Source: Marinobacter persicus (GTDB lineage Bacteria > Pseudomonadota > Gammaproteobacteria > Pseudomonadales > Oleiphilaceae). Taken from it: a DNA stretch of 64,000 nt. The stretch's first letter is position 1; the number at the start of each line of letters is the position of its first letter. The DNA is taken from NCBI RefSeq assembly GCF_900114155.1, contig NZ_FOSC01000002.1, positions 248,001 through 312,000 of the forward strand, in the 5' to 3' direction. Below the pieces are notes generated by a model. That model saw nothing but the letters and a program-made list of their open reading frames with translations, ran no database searches and was not told the origin of the DNA. The position numbers and the translations under genes are program-made. Shown here one piece after another: positions 8,291 through 15,150 of this stretch.

Positions 8291-8728
8291 TTACTTGCCT
8301 AAAGGATAGAGCGGCAGTATTGCTCGAGGGATAGGTGAGCTGTTTGTAATTCTATCTACATGCTCTCGGATATAAGGCCACGCATGTAGTACTGCGTTTC
8401 TGTTCTTAAAATATTCTCTTTCTTCTTCTTCCCAGCATGACGCGCATTGTTCTAGATCATAAATCAGTAGAAATTTTGAGTTCAGCTCAAATACACTTTC
8501 TTTTTCGTCATTGAATCCATTTACTTCAATGTCAAATTCCACTGTATATCTATGATCTTTGTCTTCACTAAAGTGGTCGTGGTGTGAGTTTATACTTATT
8601 TCGAGAGATCCACCACGTGGGTCAGCGTTGCTCGGAAAGCATTCAAAACTATTTTTTAGCAAGTCGATACTTAAAATTGTAGCGCAATGAGCAAAAGCAT
8701 CTGATTTGCTTTTATCATGTTCTGACAT
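8291..8728 (-). CDS. SecB-like chaperone of a toxin-antitoxin-chaperone module
   Basis: 145 residues from ATG 8728, with AGAGGAAAG just upstream. The C-terminal part carries the SecB hallmark WPYIREHVDRI (residues 117-127) followed by P...LPLYP. This corresponds to the FPYAREC...P...LAP segment of canonical SecB. The middle alternates strands typical of SecB (TVEFDIEVNG, FELNSKFLLIY). Canonical SecB hands unfolded preproteins to SecA. Solitary SecB-like proteins next to toxin-antitoxin pairs instead protect and fold the antitoxin (TAC systems). It is third in an apparent operon, 14 bp after the MqsA-like antitoxin gene, and strongly AT-rich. Confidence 0.75.
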   Translation of the reverse strand: MSEHDKSKSDAFAHCATILSIDLLKNSFECFPSNADPRGGSLEISINSHHDHFSEDKDHRYTVEFDIEVNGFNDEKESVFELNSKFLLIYDLEQCASCWEEEEREYFKNRNAVLHAWPYIREHVDRITNSSPIPRAILPLYPLGK

Positions 8729-8742
8729 TTCTTTCCTCTAAA

Positions 8743-9285
8743 CTAAGAAACTTTTGTGACAACCCAAGCCGGTTTTTTGCTGCGTCCAAACCTATAACCA
8801 CTGGTATGCTTAAATGTGGCAACATCTTTGAAGTCGTCGGCATCTATATATATTTCTTGTGGTTCATTTTTACTTATTCGAGAAAGAACGTTTTGCAGCT
8901 TTACGCTGTTTAGCTCTTCAAGTGTAAGAGCTCTTATTAGTCTGTCGGCCATGGGCGAAAGGTCATTGTGCTCTTTTTCCCAGCGTGAAATAGATACGTT
9001 AGATACTCCAAGCTCTTTTGCAGCTTGGAGACCGCTTAGCCCTAACTTCTCTCTGAGAAAAGCAAACTCCTTGCCCGAGAGTGGTCGGTTGGATGATGCA
9101 AGGCTAATTCTTACCTGCTTCATCATGAGATTGTACTTGGGCAGTGATTGAGCGGTGTGTCCGCAGTCCTCACAGGAAATATGTTCGATGTTTCTAATAA
9201 CAATATTTTTTAGGCCTAAGCGATTAAGCTTGAGGGATTTTTTTTCGATTGTTACATCATCGGAGCCGCAAACTTTGCAAAACAT
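8743..9285 (-). CDS. MqsA-like antitoxin: N-terminal Zn finger, HTH, C-terminal extension
   Basis: About 180 residues from ATG 9285. That start puts GAGAGG 6 bases upstream and gives the short MFCKVC N-terminus usual for MqsA; a frame extending to 9309 also exists. Zn-binding CxxC pairs lie at residues 3/6 and 38/41. A HigA/Xre-type helix-turn-helix occupies about residues 70-117 (LSGLQAAKELGVSNVSISRWEKE). About 60 residues follow beyond the HTH, ending in an aromatic and basic tail (YRFGRSKKPAWVV). E. coli MqsA is only 131 residues and stops after the HTH. In TAC systems such extra tails (ChAD) make the antitoxin depend on its SecB-like chaperone. The gene lies between the toxin candidate and the chaperone and likely represses the operon. 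Confidence 0.8.
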   Translation of the reverse strand: MFCKVCGSDDVTIEKKSLKLNRLGLKNIVIRNIEHISCEDCGHTAQSLPKYNLMMKQVRISLASSNRPLSGKEFAFLREKLGLSGLQAAKELGVSNVSISRWEKEHNDLSPMADRLIRALTLEELNSVKLQNVLSRISKNEPQEIYIDADDFKDVATFKHTSGYRFGRSKKPAWVVTKVS

Positions 9286-9302
9286 AAAGCGCCTCTCTTT
9301 AT

Positions 9303-9620
9303 CTACCATTCTGTTATGACAGTTAACTCATCTTCGGCAGGGATGATTGTTATAGCTACCGTTTCTCCCCACCTTGTTTTGTAAAGGACTCTATAACGGT
9401 AAGTCGTTAGTCCTTTTTTGTTGGTGTGCTCCCGATGGTCAACAACTTCCCCATTTCTTAAGGTTTCTAGTACGTAGTCTTCGCATATTCCTCTTTCGTC
9501 CATTCTGTCGATCGCGTGGTCGACAAGGTTAAGGGTAAGGCGATCCGACCATGCGTACTCATTGATTAAAGTCGTCGCCTCACTGTAGTCCAGAGGATTT
9601 TTTAGAACTGTGCTGCTCAT
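9303..9620 (-). CDS. DUF4258-type toxin candidate
   Basis: 105 residues from ATG 9620; no strong ribosome-binding site is visible. The pattern HAIDRMDERGI (residues 35-45), then VLETLRNGEVV, then a strand-rich C-terminus ending in AEDELTVITEW fits the DUF4258 family: H..R..eRgI, a central helix and a closing (V/I)xTVxxx strand. Members are frequent partners of YgiT/MqsA-type Zn-finger antitoxins, but the toxic activity is not established. It is the first gene of the three-gene unit. Toxin-first order matches mqsRA and higBA operons. It is not MqsR by sequence. Confidence 0.7.
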   Translation of the reverse strand: MSSTVLKNPLDYSEATTLINEYAWSDRLTLNLVDHAIDRMDERGICEDYVLETLRNGEVVDHREHTNKKGLTTYRYRVLYKTRWGETVAITIIPAEDELTVITEW

Positions 9621-9659
9621 ATCAATGCTGGTTCATATTCACAGCCTCGTCAAGCGGAC

Positions 9660-9705
9660 TTTAACGGTTTGTTAAAGGGGGTGCCATTTTAACGCTATGT
9701 TAAAA
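9660..9705. promoter_or_regulatory. two tandem palindromes upstream of the toxin-antitoxin-chaperone operon (candidate operators)
   Basis: TTTAAC-N5-GTTAAA at 9660-9676 and TTTTAAC-N5-GTTAAAA at 9687-9705, with centres 28 bp apart, lie 40-85 bp before the toxin start. Same-core inverted repeats in tandem are what a dimeric HTH antitoxin would bind for autorepression. The rest of the gap to the phage repressor gene (9706-9914) is AT-rich and holds no gene I can support. Confidence 0.7.
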
Positions 9706-9914
9706 AAAGTCGAGGCATAGTTGGTTGAATTTCCCTATCGCACCGAAGGGTTGGGCTAAATGTTAGCTTGAGCGTAGTGTAAATTATTGAAAAATATGAT
9801 TTTTGGTTTCTGCTTTTGAGCTCTAGACACCTTAATCATTTCCCTGTTCTTGTTATCGTTCCCTTTCCCGGCTCCCTTGCCATGCCTTGACGATCCGAGC
9901 TGCCAAGCGGAAAC

Positions 9915-10181
9915 CTATCCTATTTTCAGGCTGTTCTCTGAACGAGCTTTCTCCATCTCCGGGCTGATCTGGCCCACCTCCGGTATGGTCTTTCCCGTCA
10001 TTATCCAATAGGAGAGCTGAGGAAAGACTTGGTTTAGTGCTTCCAGGTAGTCCTCGTTCACCTTCTGCTTCCTTCCCCGGATATTGCCCCACTTGTACCG
10101 GTCGATCCCGGTCAGTTCCTCCATCTTTTTTGATGTCAGATCTAGGGTATCGAAGATTTCTATTATCCGATCTCTGATCAT
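9915..10181 (-). CDS. phage-type repressor, helix-turn-helix
   Basis: 88 residues from ATG 10181 (MIRDRIIEIFDTLDL). A small HTH occupies the first 60 residues, including KKMEELTGIDRYKW. A conserved segment of the type QLSYWIMTGKTIPEVGQISPEME follows. This resembles the short immunity or C-like repressors of Pseudomonas filamentous and P2-like phages. It is transcribed divergently from the early genes at 10268, with palindromes between, a lysogeny-switch arrangement. An overlapping frame on the same strand (9853-10092) has no such features. Confidence 0.7.
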   Translation of the reverse strand: MIRDRIIEIFDTLDLTSKKMEELTGIDRYKWGNIRGRKQKVNEDYLEALNQVFPQLSYWIMTGKTIPEVGQISPEMEKARSENSLKIG

Positions 10182-10209
10182 AGTTATCTTAAAATAGTAA
10201 AATATACTC

Positions 10210-10245
10210 GCTCTGCTAGAGCAAGCATTAAGTACTCAGTACTTA
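10210..10245. promoter_or_regulatory. palindromes between divergent repressor and early genes (candidate operator)
   Basis: TAAGTACTCAGTACTTA at 10229-10245 is a 17-bp perfect palindrome. GCTCTGCTAGAGC at 10210-10222 is a second, unrelated one. Both lie in the 86-bp gap between the divergent repressor and HTH genes, where a phage switch would place its operators. Confidence 0.6.
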
Positions 10246-10267
10246 GCGTTTGTTACAGAGTGATTTT

Positions 10268-10501
10268 GTGGAAAACAGTGTAGCAGAGTGCAGAACAGTG
10301 GACGAGCAAAAGCAAATCATCCTGATAGCAACGCCGGTCATGACGCAGGAGCGCTACGCCCAGCTGACCGGCCTCACGGAAGGGCAGGTAAGGGGCCAGA
10401 TCGAAAAAGGTCATCTGGCGTTCATCAAGATTGGCCGCGTTCGCATGGTGAACATTGCCGCCCTGTCTCAACAGGCACTGGATCAGGAGGACTGGCAATG
10501 A
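10268..10501 (+). CDS. small DNA-binding protein, excisionase/MerR-like HTH
   Basis: About 77 residues if GTG 10268 is used; TTG 10250 would add six and neither has a strong ribosome-binding site. The core (MTQERYAQLTGLTEGQVRGQIEKGHLAFIKIGRVRMVNIAAL) is a winged-helix binding domain of the excisionase/AlpA type. Phage early genes of this type direct excision or activate early transcription. Its stop overlaps the ATG of the next gene (ATGA), indicating translational coupling. Confidence 0.6.
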   Translation: MENSVAECRTVDEQKQIILIATPVMTQERYAQLTGLTEGQVRGQIEKGHLAFIKIGRVRMVNIAALSQQALDQEDWQ

Positions 10502-10776
10502 TCAACGAACAGGTCCGCAAGCTGAAGCAATCCTCCATTTGCGAACTGGCCGAAAGAGCCTGCCTCGCATGGGCAGAACGCAACTTCAATGACCATCACT
10601 TTTACTGCGCCAAGTTGATCGGCATGAAAAGCGCGTTCGTGGGCGTTGATTGCCAACTGGTAAACGACGTACGCGACAGCCTGGACCGGGTGGACGAATT
10701 CTGCGCCTCCGGTGCCAAAGACTTTCACGCCTGGGCAGTAGGGCAGGCCTGCAACGTATTGAAGGTGGCGGCATGA
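10498..10776 (+). CDS. small phage-type hypothetical protein
   Basis: 92 residues, ATG overlapping the stop of the previous gene. It is helical, with no membrane segment or motif I recognise (AERACLAWAERNFNDHHFYCAKLIG). It overlaps the next start by ATGA too, so three genes appear translationally coupled, typical of compact phage early operons. Confidence 0.55.
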   Translation: MINEQVRKLKQSSICELAERACLAWAERNFNDHHFYCAKLIGMKSAFVGVDCQLVNDVRDSLDRVDEFCASGAKDFHAWAVGQACNVLKVAA

Positions 10777-11822
10777 AAGTCCTGAACGAATGTGGCAAGT
10801 CCGTAAAGCTCTTTGTTGAGCTTCGGCAAAACGGTGGGTGCAAGGTTCCTGGTTTCTGGTTCTTCGACGGGAAAAAGCTTGTTGCATCTGCTGACCGCCT
10901 CGGCCCCGCCTGCATGGTCGCGCCGGGCACCATTGCTGTAAGTGCTTCAGGTCGTCAGTGGATGGCCGTGGGCGGTGACAGCGAAAACGGTGCGGCTGGC
11001 TGGTCTTTTGTCTCTCCTTGCGTCGAACAGCCGCCCGTCGAAGGCGAAGCCGTTCAATTCAATAACAACCCGAAGTCCCTGAAGATTCGCGCCAAGCTGG
11101 ACACCTATCTGGAGTATTTCAGAAGCGTCAAAGGCTACATGCCGCGCTCGGTGGTACTGCGTAGTGAACAGCTCATGACCGTGGGGGCTCTGCCAGGGCA
11201 GCTCTATAAACACGTCCGGCCAATCAGCATCCCGGAGCGGGAAATGGGTTACCTGGAACTGGGGCAGATAAAGCAAATCCTCCAGGAGATTCGGCAGGGC
11301 TCAAAGAATCCACACGTTTACCTGGTAACGCGCCTTTCCCTGGAAACTGGCGCCAGGTGGTCCGAAGCCGAAGGGCTTACGCTTGCCAGGTTAAAGCCAT
11401 ATCGCGTGACTTACGATCAAACCAAGTCTGGCAAAAAACGATCAGTGCCAATATCCAAAGCGTTTTACCTGGAACTCAAAGAACATCTGGAAGAGTGGGG
11501 CAGTTTCGGCACGTCGACCATTTCAGCGTTTCGCCGCGCCGTCGATCGGACCGGCATCCAGTTACCCGACGGTCAGTGCGCCCATATACTCCGGCACACG
11601 TTCGCCAGCCACTTCATGATGAATGGCGGCAACATTCTGGCCCTTCAAAAGATCCTGGGCCATTCGTCGATTGCCATGACCATGCGATACGCGCACCTGG
11701 CACCGGACCACCTGGAGGAAGCGGTAACCCTGAACCCCATGTGTTCCGTTGACGTTTCGTTGACACCTGAAGAAAAAACGGAAGGCCAGAAACGAAAAAA
11801 GCCCCTGAAGTCAGGGGCTTAA
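10773..11822 (+). CDS. int: tyrosine recombinase (integrase) with atypical N-terminus
   Basis: 349 residues from ATG 10773, which overlaps the previous stop. The C-terminal catalytic domain is complete: R195 (TGARWSEA), a Lys in TKSGKKR, H271-R274 (HILRHTFASHF), H297 (LGHSS) and nucleophile Y306 (MRYAHLAPDHLE). This part matches P2/Pf-type phage integrases. The first 95 residues (KLFVELRQNGG, GFWFFDGKKL, GTIAVSASG) look instead like a separate small phage protein, and the usual SAM-like core-binding domain is short or missing around residues 100-145. A deletion may have fused two genes. The last codons are read from the ssrA terminator repeat, so the stop lies inside the attachment region. 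It presumably integrated the island. Confidence 0.8.
   Translation: MKVLNECGKSVKLFVELRQNGGCKVPGFWFFDGKKLVASADRLGPACMVAPGTIAVSASGRQWMAVGGDSENGAAGWSFVSPCVEQPPVEGEAVQFNNNPKSLKIRAKLDTYLEYFRSVKGYMPRSVVLRSEQLMTVGALPGQLYKHVRPISIPEREMGYLELGQIKQILQEIRQGSKNPHVYLVTRLSLETGARWSEAEGLTLARLKPYRVTYDQTKSGKKRSVPISKAFYLELKEHLEEWGSFGTSTISAFRRAVDRTGIQLPDGQCAHILRHTFASHFMMNGGNILALQKILGHSSIAMTMRYAHLAPDHLEEAVTLNPMCSVDVSLTPEEKTEGQKRKKPLKSGA
11795..11820 (-). terminator. terminator of ssrA (overlaps the integrase 3' end)
   Basis: AAGCCCCTGA pairs with TCAGGGGCTT; on the minus strand the stem is followed by six T. It sits just after the tmRNA 3' end. Its plus strand is translated as the last residues of the integrase, so the two transcripts converge here. 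Confidence 0.8.
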
Positions 11823-11829
11823 TTCGTGG

Positions 11830-11860
11830 TGTTTGGTGGAGACGGCGGGAATTGAACCCG
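11830..11860. repeat. right attachment-site repeat (ssrA 3' end)
   Basis: 31 bp identical to 5713-5743. Here it continues into the full tmRNA, so it restores the functional gene end. Confidence 0.9.
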
Positions 11861-12197
11861 CGTCCGCCAGCACTCAGCCTTGAGGTCTACATGCTTAGTG
11901 TCTCTCTATTGTTTTAAGTTCAAGCGACCCGAGAGTCAGGGTGCAAGAACCGAGCTCTTTAATCTTAGCCGTTAGACAGTGAGCTCTGACTAACGGAGCA
12001 GCCTATAAGCGATGACGTCCTGGGATGTTGCTACTGGGTTATAGGCGCCCCAGCCAGGACGACCGGCAGCTTACGCTGCCAGTGCGTAGTTTTCGTCGTT
12101 TGCGACTATTTTAAAGCAGCTTTGGATTTACGAGATTCGCTGCCATCTCGACATGCACCCAAGGGTTCGTCACCGGCGTCGAAGCCATGTCGTCCCC
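11834..12197 (-). ncRNA. ssrA: tmRNA (transfer-messenger RNA)
   Basis: 364 nt. The 5' end GGGGACG pairs with CGTCTCC before the terminal ACCA, forming the alanyl acceptor stem. The T-arm GGTTCAATTCCCG is complete. The tag frame begins after AATAGTC and encodes ANDENYALAA followed by TAA, a standard gammaproteobacterial degradation tag. tmRNA rescues ribosomes stalled on broken messages and tags the product for proteases, two of which (Lon and FtsH) are encoded in this window. The gene is intact despite island insertion at its 3' end. Confidence 0.97.
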
Positions 12198-12207
12198 TCT
12201 TGTCTTC

Positions 12208-12237
12208 AGTATATGGGTATCGTTTGATCAACTTCAA
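12208..12237 (-). promoter_or_regulatory. sigma-70 promoter of ssrA
   Basis: On the minus strand, TTGAAG and TATACT are separated by 18 bp and lie 11 bp ahead of the mature 5' end; the precursor would be trimmed by RNase P. Confidence 0.6.
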
Positions 12238-12272
12238 GTAGTAAACGAGTGGCTTGTACCTACCGGTCCGGA

Positions 12273-12752
12273 TTACTGGTTCACTTCCCGCAGAATGCGC
12301 TGTTTCTGGCGGTTCCAATCCTTTTCCTTTTCGGCGGCTCGTTTGTCGTGTTGTTTCTTGCCTTTCACCAGGGCGATCTCGCACTTTACCTTGTTGCCTT
12401 TCCAGTAGAGGGCCAGCGGCACGCAGGTGTGGCCGGTCTGGTTTACCTTGCCGATGATCTTGGCAATTTCCTTGGCGTGCAGAAGCAGTTTCCGGGTCCG
12501 GGTCGGGTCCGCTATCACATGGGTGGAGGCGGTGATCAGCGGGGTGATATGGGCTCCGAGCAGCCAGGCTTCGCCGTTTTTCAGAAGCACGTAGGCATCC
12601 ACCAGCTGGGCTTTGCCGGCCCGAAGGGATTTGACTTCCCAGCCGAGTAGCGACAGGCCCGCCTCGAAGCGTTCCTCGATGTGATACTCGTGTTTCGCCT
12701 TTTTATTCAGGGCAATGGTGTTACTGCTTGGTGCTTTCTTCTTCTTGCTCAT
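12273..12752 (-). CDS. smpB: SsrA-binding protein SmpB
   Basis: 159 residues, the normal family length. Typical features are [17 protein letters not shown] near the N-terminus, GWEVKSLR, the KLLLHAKEI segment and the basic C-terminal tail (GKKQHDKR...[11 protein letters not shown]) that enters the mRNA channel in place of message. SmpB binds the tRNA-like part of tmRNA and is needed for trans-translation. It lies directly upstream of ssrA on the same strand, so the two partners are neighbours. Confidence 0.97.
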   Translation of the reverse strand: MSKKKKAPSSNTIALNKKAKHEYHIEERFEAGLSLLGWEVKSLRAGKAQLVDAYVLLKNGEAWLLGAHITPLITASTHVIADPTRTRKLLLHAKEIAKIIGKVNQTGHTCVPLALYWKGNKVKCEIALVKGKKQHDKRAAEKEKDWNRQKQRILREVNQ

Positions 12753-12895
12753 GAATCCTGTCCGGGATCGGAAGAATGGTGAATCGGCTATTGTAGCCCA
12801 GTACGGCGTGGCGGGTCACGGTGTCGCTGGGCAGCCATTAACGGTGTTGCCGTGGTTCGGCTACAATAACGGGCTCATGGATGCCAGGGGCCGGA

Positions 12896-14386
12896 ATGCC
12901 ACGCAAGTATCAGACATCTATCGGGTCGTTTACCCGTAAATCAACCTTCTTCTGGGCGGCGGTGGGTGCCACCGTGGGCCTGGCGAACCTGTGGCAGTTT
13001 CCCTATCTGGCCAGCCGGCACGGCGGCGGCTTGTTTATTGTCCTGTATCTGGCCTGCCTGCTGTTGGTGACCCTGCCTCTGATGGTGACTGAAACCGTGT
13101 TCGGCCGGCATTCCCGGCACGGTATTGTGCTGGCCATCAGTGGTTATGTGAAAACCGCTGGCAGTCATCCGGCCTGGCGTGTGCTTGGTCCGGTCAGTAT
13201 TGTTGCCGCGTTTTTGGTGCTGTCATTCACTGTTGTTTTTGGCGGAATTGTGCTCGCCTATGTCTTTATCGGAGCGGCAGGGCAGTTGCGGGGCGCAACA
13301 GAAGCGCAGGCCTCGGCTGTTTTTGCCGATCTGGTGGCCAATCCCGGTAACTATCGTGAATTGATGGCCTGGCATTTTTTCTTCCTGTTGCTGCTTTTGC
13401 TGGTCTCCGGACGTGGAGTGGTAAGAGGGGTTGAGCGTTCCGTGCGCTTTCTGGTGCCACTCATGCTGCTTCTTATGGTCACCTTGTTTGTGCTGGCGGC
13501 CTGGTATGGTCAGCTGGGCTCCGGCGCTTCCCGGGTGCTTGAGGCCAGGCCTGAGCAGTTGGGGCTGGACAGCCTGCGAGCCGCTTTTTTCCACGCGTTT
13601 TATACCCTCGGGCTGGGCATGGGTGTCTGGACCATTTTCGGGGCCTATGCGGCCCCGGGTACCCGCCTGAAGCGCTCGGTGCTGGCGGTTGTGCTTACCG
13701 ATACACTGGTGGCGATAGTTGCCGGTATCATGATGTTCGCACTGACCCGGGCCGGCCTGGAGTCTGAGCGGGGGTTCAGTCTCCTGTTCGTTTCCCTGCC
13801 GGTAACCCTGGCCCAGTTGCCCTATGGGCAGTTGGTGACGGCTGCCGTCTTTTTAATGGTGATGCTGGTTGTCTGGACGACTGCTTTGGCACTGTTTGAG
13901 CCCGTGATCGGCTGGTTGCGCGAATGGGCCGGTGCACCTCGCCGGATGTCTGTGCTGTTGGTCGGCACGGGTGTCTGGCTGGCGGGGCTGGTCTCGCTGT
14001 TCTCTTTCAACCTCTGGACCGGTTACCACCCGGGCGGAGTGTCGCCTTTCCGCTGGGTTGAGTTGTTGGCGGGCGGGGTGCTGGTTCCGCTTGCCGGGAT
14101 CATGCTGGCCCTGTTTACCGGCTGGTGCATTAGTCGTCGCTATGCGGGTGATCTTCTGGGGCGTGCGGTGCCCGCCGTCCATCGATACTGGTATTGGGCA
14201 CTAAAGCTCGTGGTGCCGGTGGCCGTGGCTCTGATTGGCCTGCAATACACGGTATTTTCGCTGGCGGATGTTTGCGAAAACGGAAATGCTTCCATCTGGT
14301 GCGGTGGCGATCCCGCTGAAGTCGAAGGAGCGGGAGCGCAAAACGAGCCAATGGAGGGCAGAATCCGGTATGATGAGCAGCCATGA
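12896..14386 (+). CDS. sodium-dependent transporter, neurotransmitter:sodium symporter (NSS/SNF) family
   Basis: About 496 residues with around 12 membrane segments. The N-terminal signature FFWAAVGATVGLANLWQFPYLASRHGGG corresponds to the first unwound helix of LeuT-fold carriers that binds sodium and substrate (GxGNxWRFP-type). The start at 12896 has AGGGG 5 bases upstream; ATG 12881 would add five residues. Bacterial members move amino acids with sodium; the substrate here is unknown. The gene is divergent from smpB. Its stop is 36 bp before ratA. Confidence 0.85.
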   Translation: MPRKYQTSIGSFTRKSTFFWAAVGATVGLANLWQFPYLASRHGGGLFIVLYLACLLLVTLPLMVTETVFGRHSRHGIVLAISGYVKTAGSHPAWRVLGPVSIVAAFLVLSFTVVFGGIVLAYVFIGAAGQLRGATEAQASAVFADLVANPGNYRELMAWHFFFLLLLLLVSGRGVVRGVERSVRFLVPLMLLLMVTLFVLAAWYGQLGSGASRVLEARPEQLGLDSLRAAFFHAFYTLGLGMGVWTIFGAYAAPGTRLKRSVLAVVLTDTLVAIVAGIMMFALTRAGLESERGFSLLFVSLPVTLAQLPYGQLVTAAVFLMVMLVVWTTALALFEPVIGWLREWAGAPRRMSVLLVGTGVWLAGLVSLFSFNLWTGYHPGGVSPFRWVELLAGGVLVPLAGIMLALFTGWCISRRYAGDLLGRAVPAVHRYWYWALKLVVPVAVALIGLQYTVFSLADVCENGNASIWCGGDPAEVEGAGAQNEPMEGRIRYDEQP

Positions 14387-14422
14387 TTGCTTGTGTTGTA
14401 CCAAATTAGGGTCCCGGTTCTG

Positions 14423-14869
14423 ATGGCTCACCAGATTGATAAAAGCGCACTTGTCATGCATTCGGCAGAACAGATGTTCCGGCTGGTTAACGATATCGAC
14501 CGATATCCCGAGTTTCTGCCCTGGTGTACGGGCGCGGAAGTCCATGAAGAGGGAGAAGGGCAGCGCAGGGCGTCATTGGAGATTTCCAAGGGAGGTATGC
14601 ATCATTGGTTTACTACCCGTAACCGGGTCGTTGAGCCGGAACGGATCGAGATGCAGTTGGCGGACGGTCCGTTCAAGCGCTTGAATGGTTGCTGGCATTT
14701 TCATCCACTGGATGACAACGCCTGCAAGGTGGTGCTGACTCTTAATTTTGAATTCTCGGGTTCGTTGTCCCGCATGGCTTTCGGTCCCGTGTTCAAGTAT
14801 GTGGCCAATGCCATGGTTGATGCTTTCTGCAAGCGGGCAGACGAAGTTTACGGTCGGGGGCAGGGCTGA
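14423..14869 (+). CDS. ratA: RatA-family START/Coq10-like protein
   Basis: About 148 residues from ATG 14423 (MAHQIDKSALV). The polyketide-cyclase/START fold pattern is seen in MFRLVNDIDRYPEFLPWC, the GPFKRLNGCWHF strand and a C-terminal helix FKYVANAMVDAFCKRADEVYG. In E. coli, RatA (PasT) was reported to block 70S assembly, and the family is also linked to ubiquinone binding like Coq10. It overlaps the next gene by one base (TGATG), the conserved ratA-rnfH pair. Confidence 0.9.
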   Translation: MAHQIDKSALVMHSAEQMFRLVNDIDRYPEFLPWCTGAEVHEEGEGQRRASLEISKGGMHHWFTTRNRVVEPERIEMQLADGPFKRLNGCWHFHPLDDNACKVVLTLNFEFSGSLSRMAFGPVFKYVANAMVDAFCKRADEVYGRGQG

Positions 14870-15147
14870 TGGAAGTGGAAGTAGCCTACGCCCGGCCCGA
14901 CAAGCAGCGGATTATCCGCCTGCAGGTTCCGGAGGGGACAACGCTGGTAGAGGCCGCAAGATTGTCAGGCATAGTGGACATGTTCCCGGAGATCGATCTG
15001 GAGCAGATCGATATGGGCATTTTCGGCAAGGTGGTGAAAAAGCCGGGGGAGCAGACACTGCGCGAGGGTGACCGGGTGGAATTGTACCGACCACTGAAAA
15101 TTGACCCCAAGCAGGCCCGGTTGAACCGGGCCAAAAAGAAGGGGTGA
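14869..15147 (+). CDS. rnfH: RnfH family protein (RatB), ubiquitin-like fold
   Basis: 92 residues, the usual length. It shows beta-grasp features: MEVEVAYARPDKQRIIRLQVPEGTT, GIFGKVV and the closing DRVELYRPLKIDPKQARLNRAKKK. The function is not settled; it is nearly always beside ratA. The start overlaps the ratA stop, implying coupled translation. Confidence 0.9.
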   Translation: MEVEVAYARPDKQRIIRLQVPEGTTLVEAARLSGIVDMFPEIDLEQIDMGIFGKVVKKPGEQTLREGDRVELYRPLKIDPKQARLNRAKKKG

Positions 15148-15150
15148 GTG

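Larger units (their letters stand above)
5713..11860. mobile_element. 6.1-kb integrated genetic element in the ssrA 3' end (phage-satellite-like island)
   Basis: The element is bounded by a 31-bp perfect direct repeat of the tmRNA 3' end, a common target of tyrosine recombinases. It carries an integrase next to one end, a divergent repressor/early-gene switch, and cargo: a membrane protein resembling AbiC-type proteins, a broken HNH nuclease gene, a small membrane protein, and a toxin/antitoxin/SecB-like chaperone set. Cargo at 5870-6680 and 8290-9850 is visibly richer in A+T than the chromosome around it, which fits horizontal transfer. No capsid, replication or assembly gene is present, so it is a satellite, a decayed prophage or a small integrative island. 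Confidence 0.9.

Noticed and set aside
9853..10092. Alternative small gene overlapping the phage repressor
   Set aside because: Same-strand shadow in another frame with no domain; the repressor frame has a clear HTH.
10650..10772. Integrase start at 10650
   Set aside because: It would overlap the upstream gene by 127 bp; ATG 10773 gives the ATGA coupling seen in the two genes before it.
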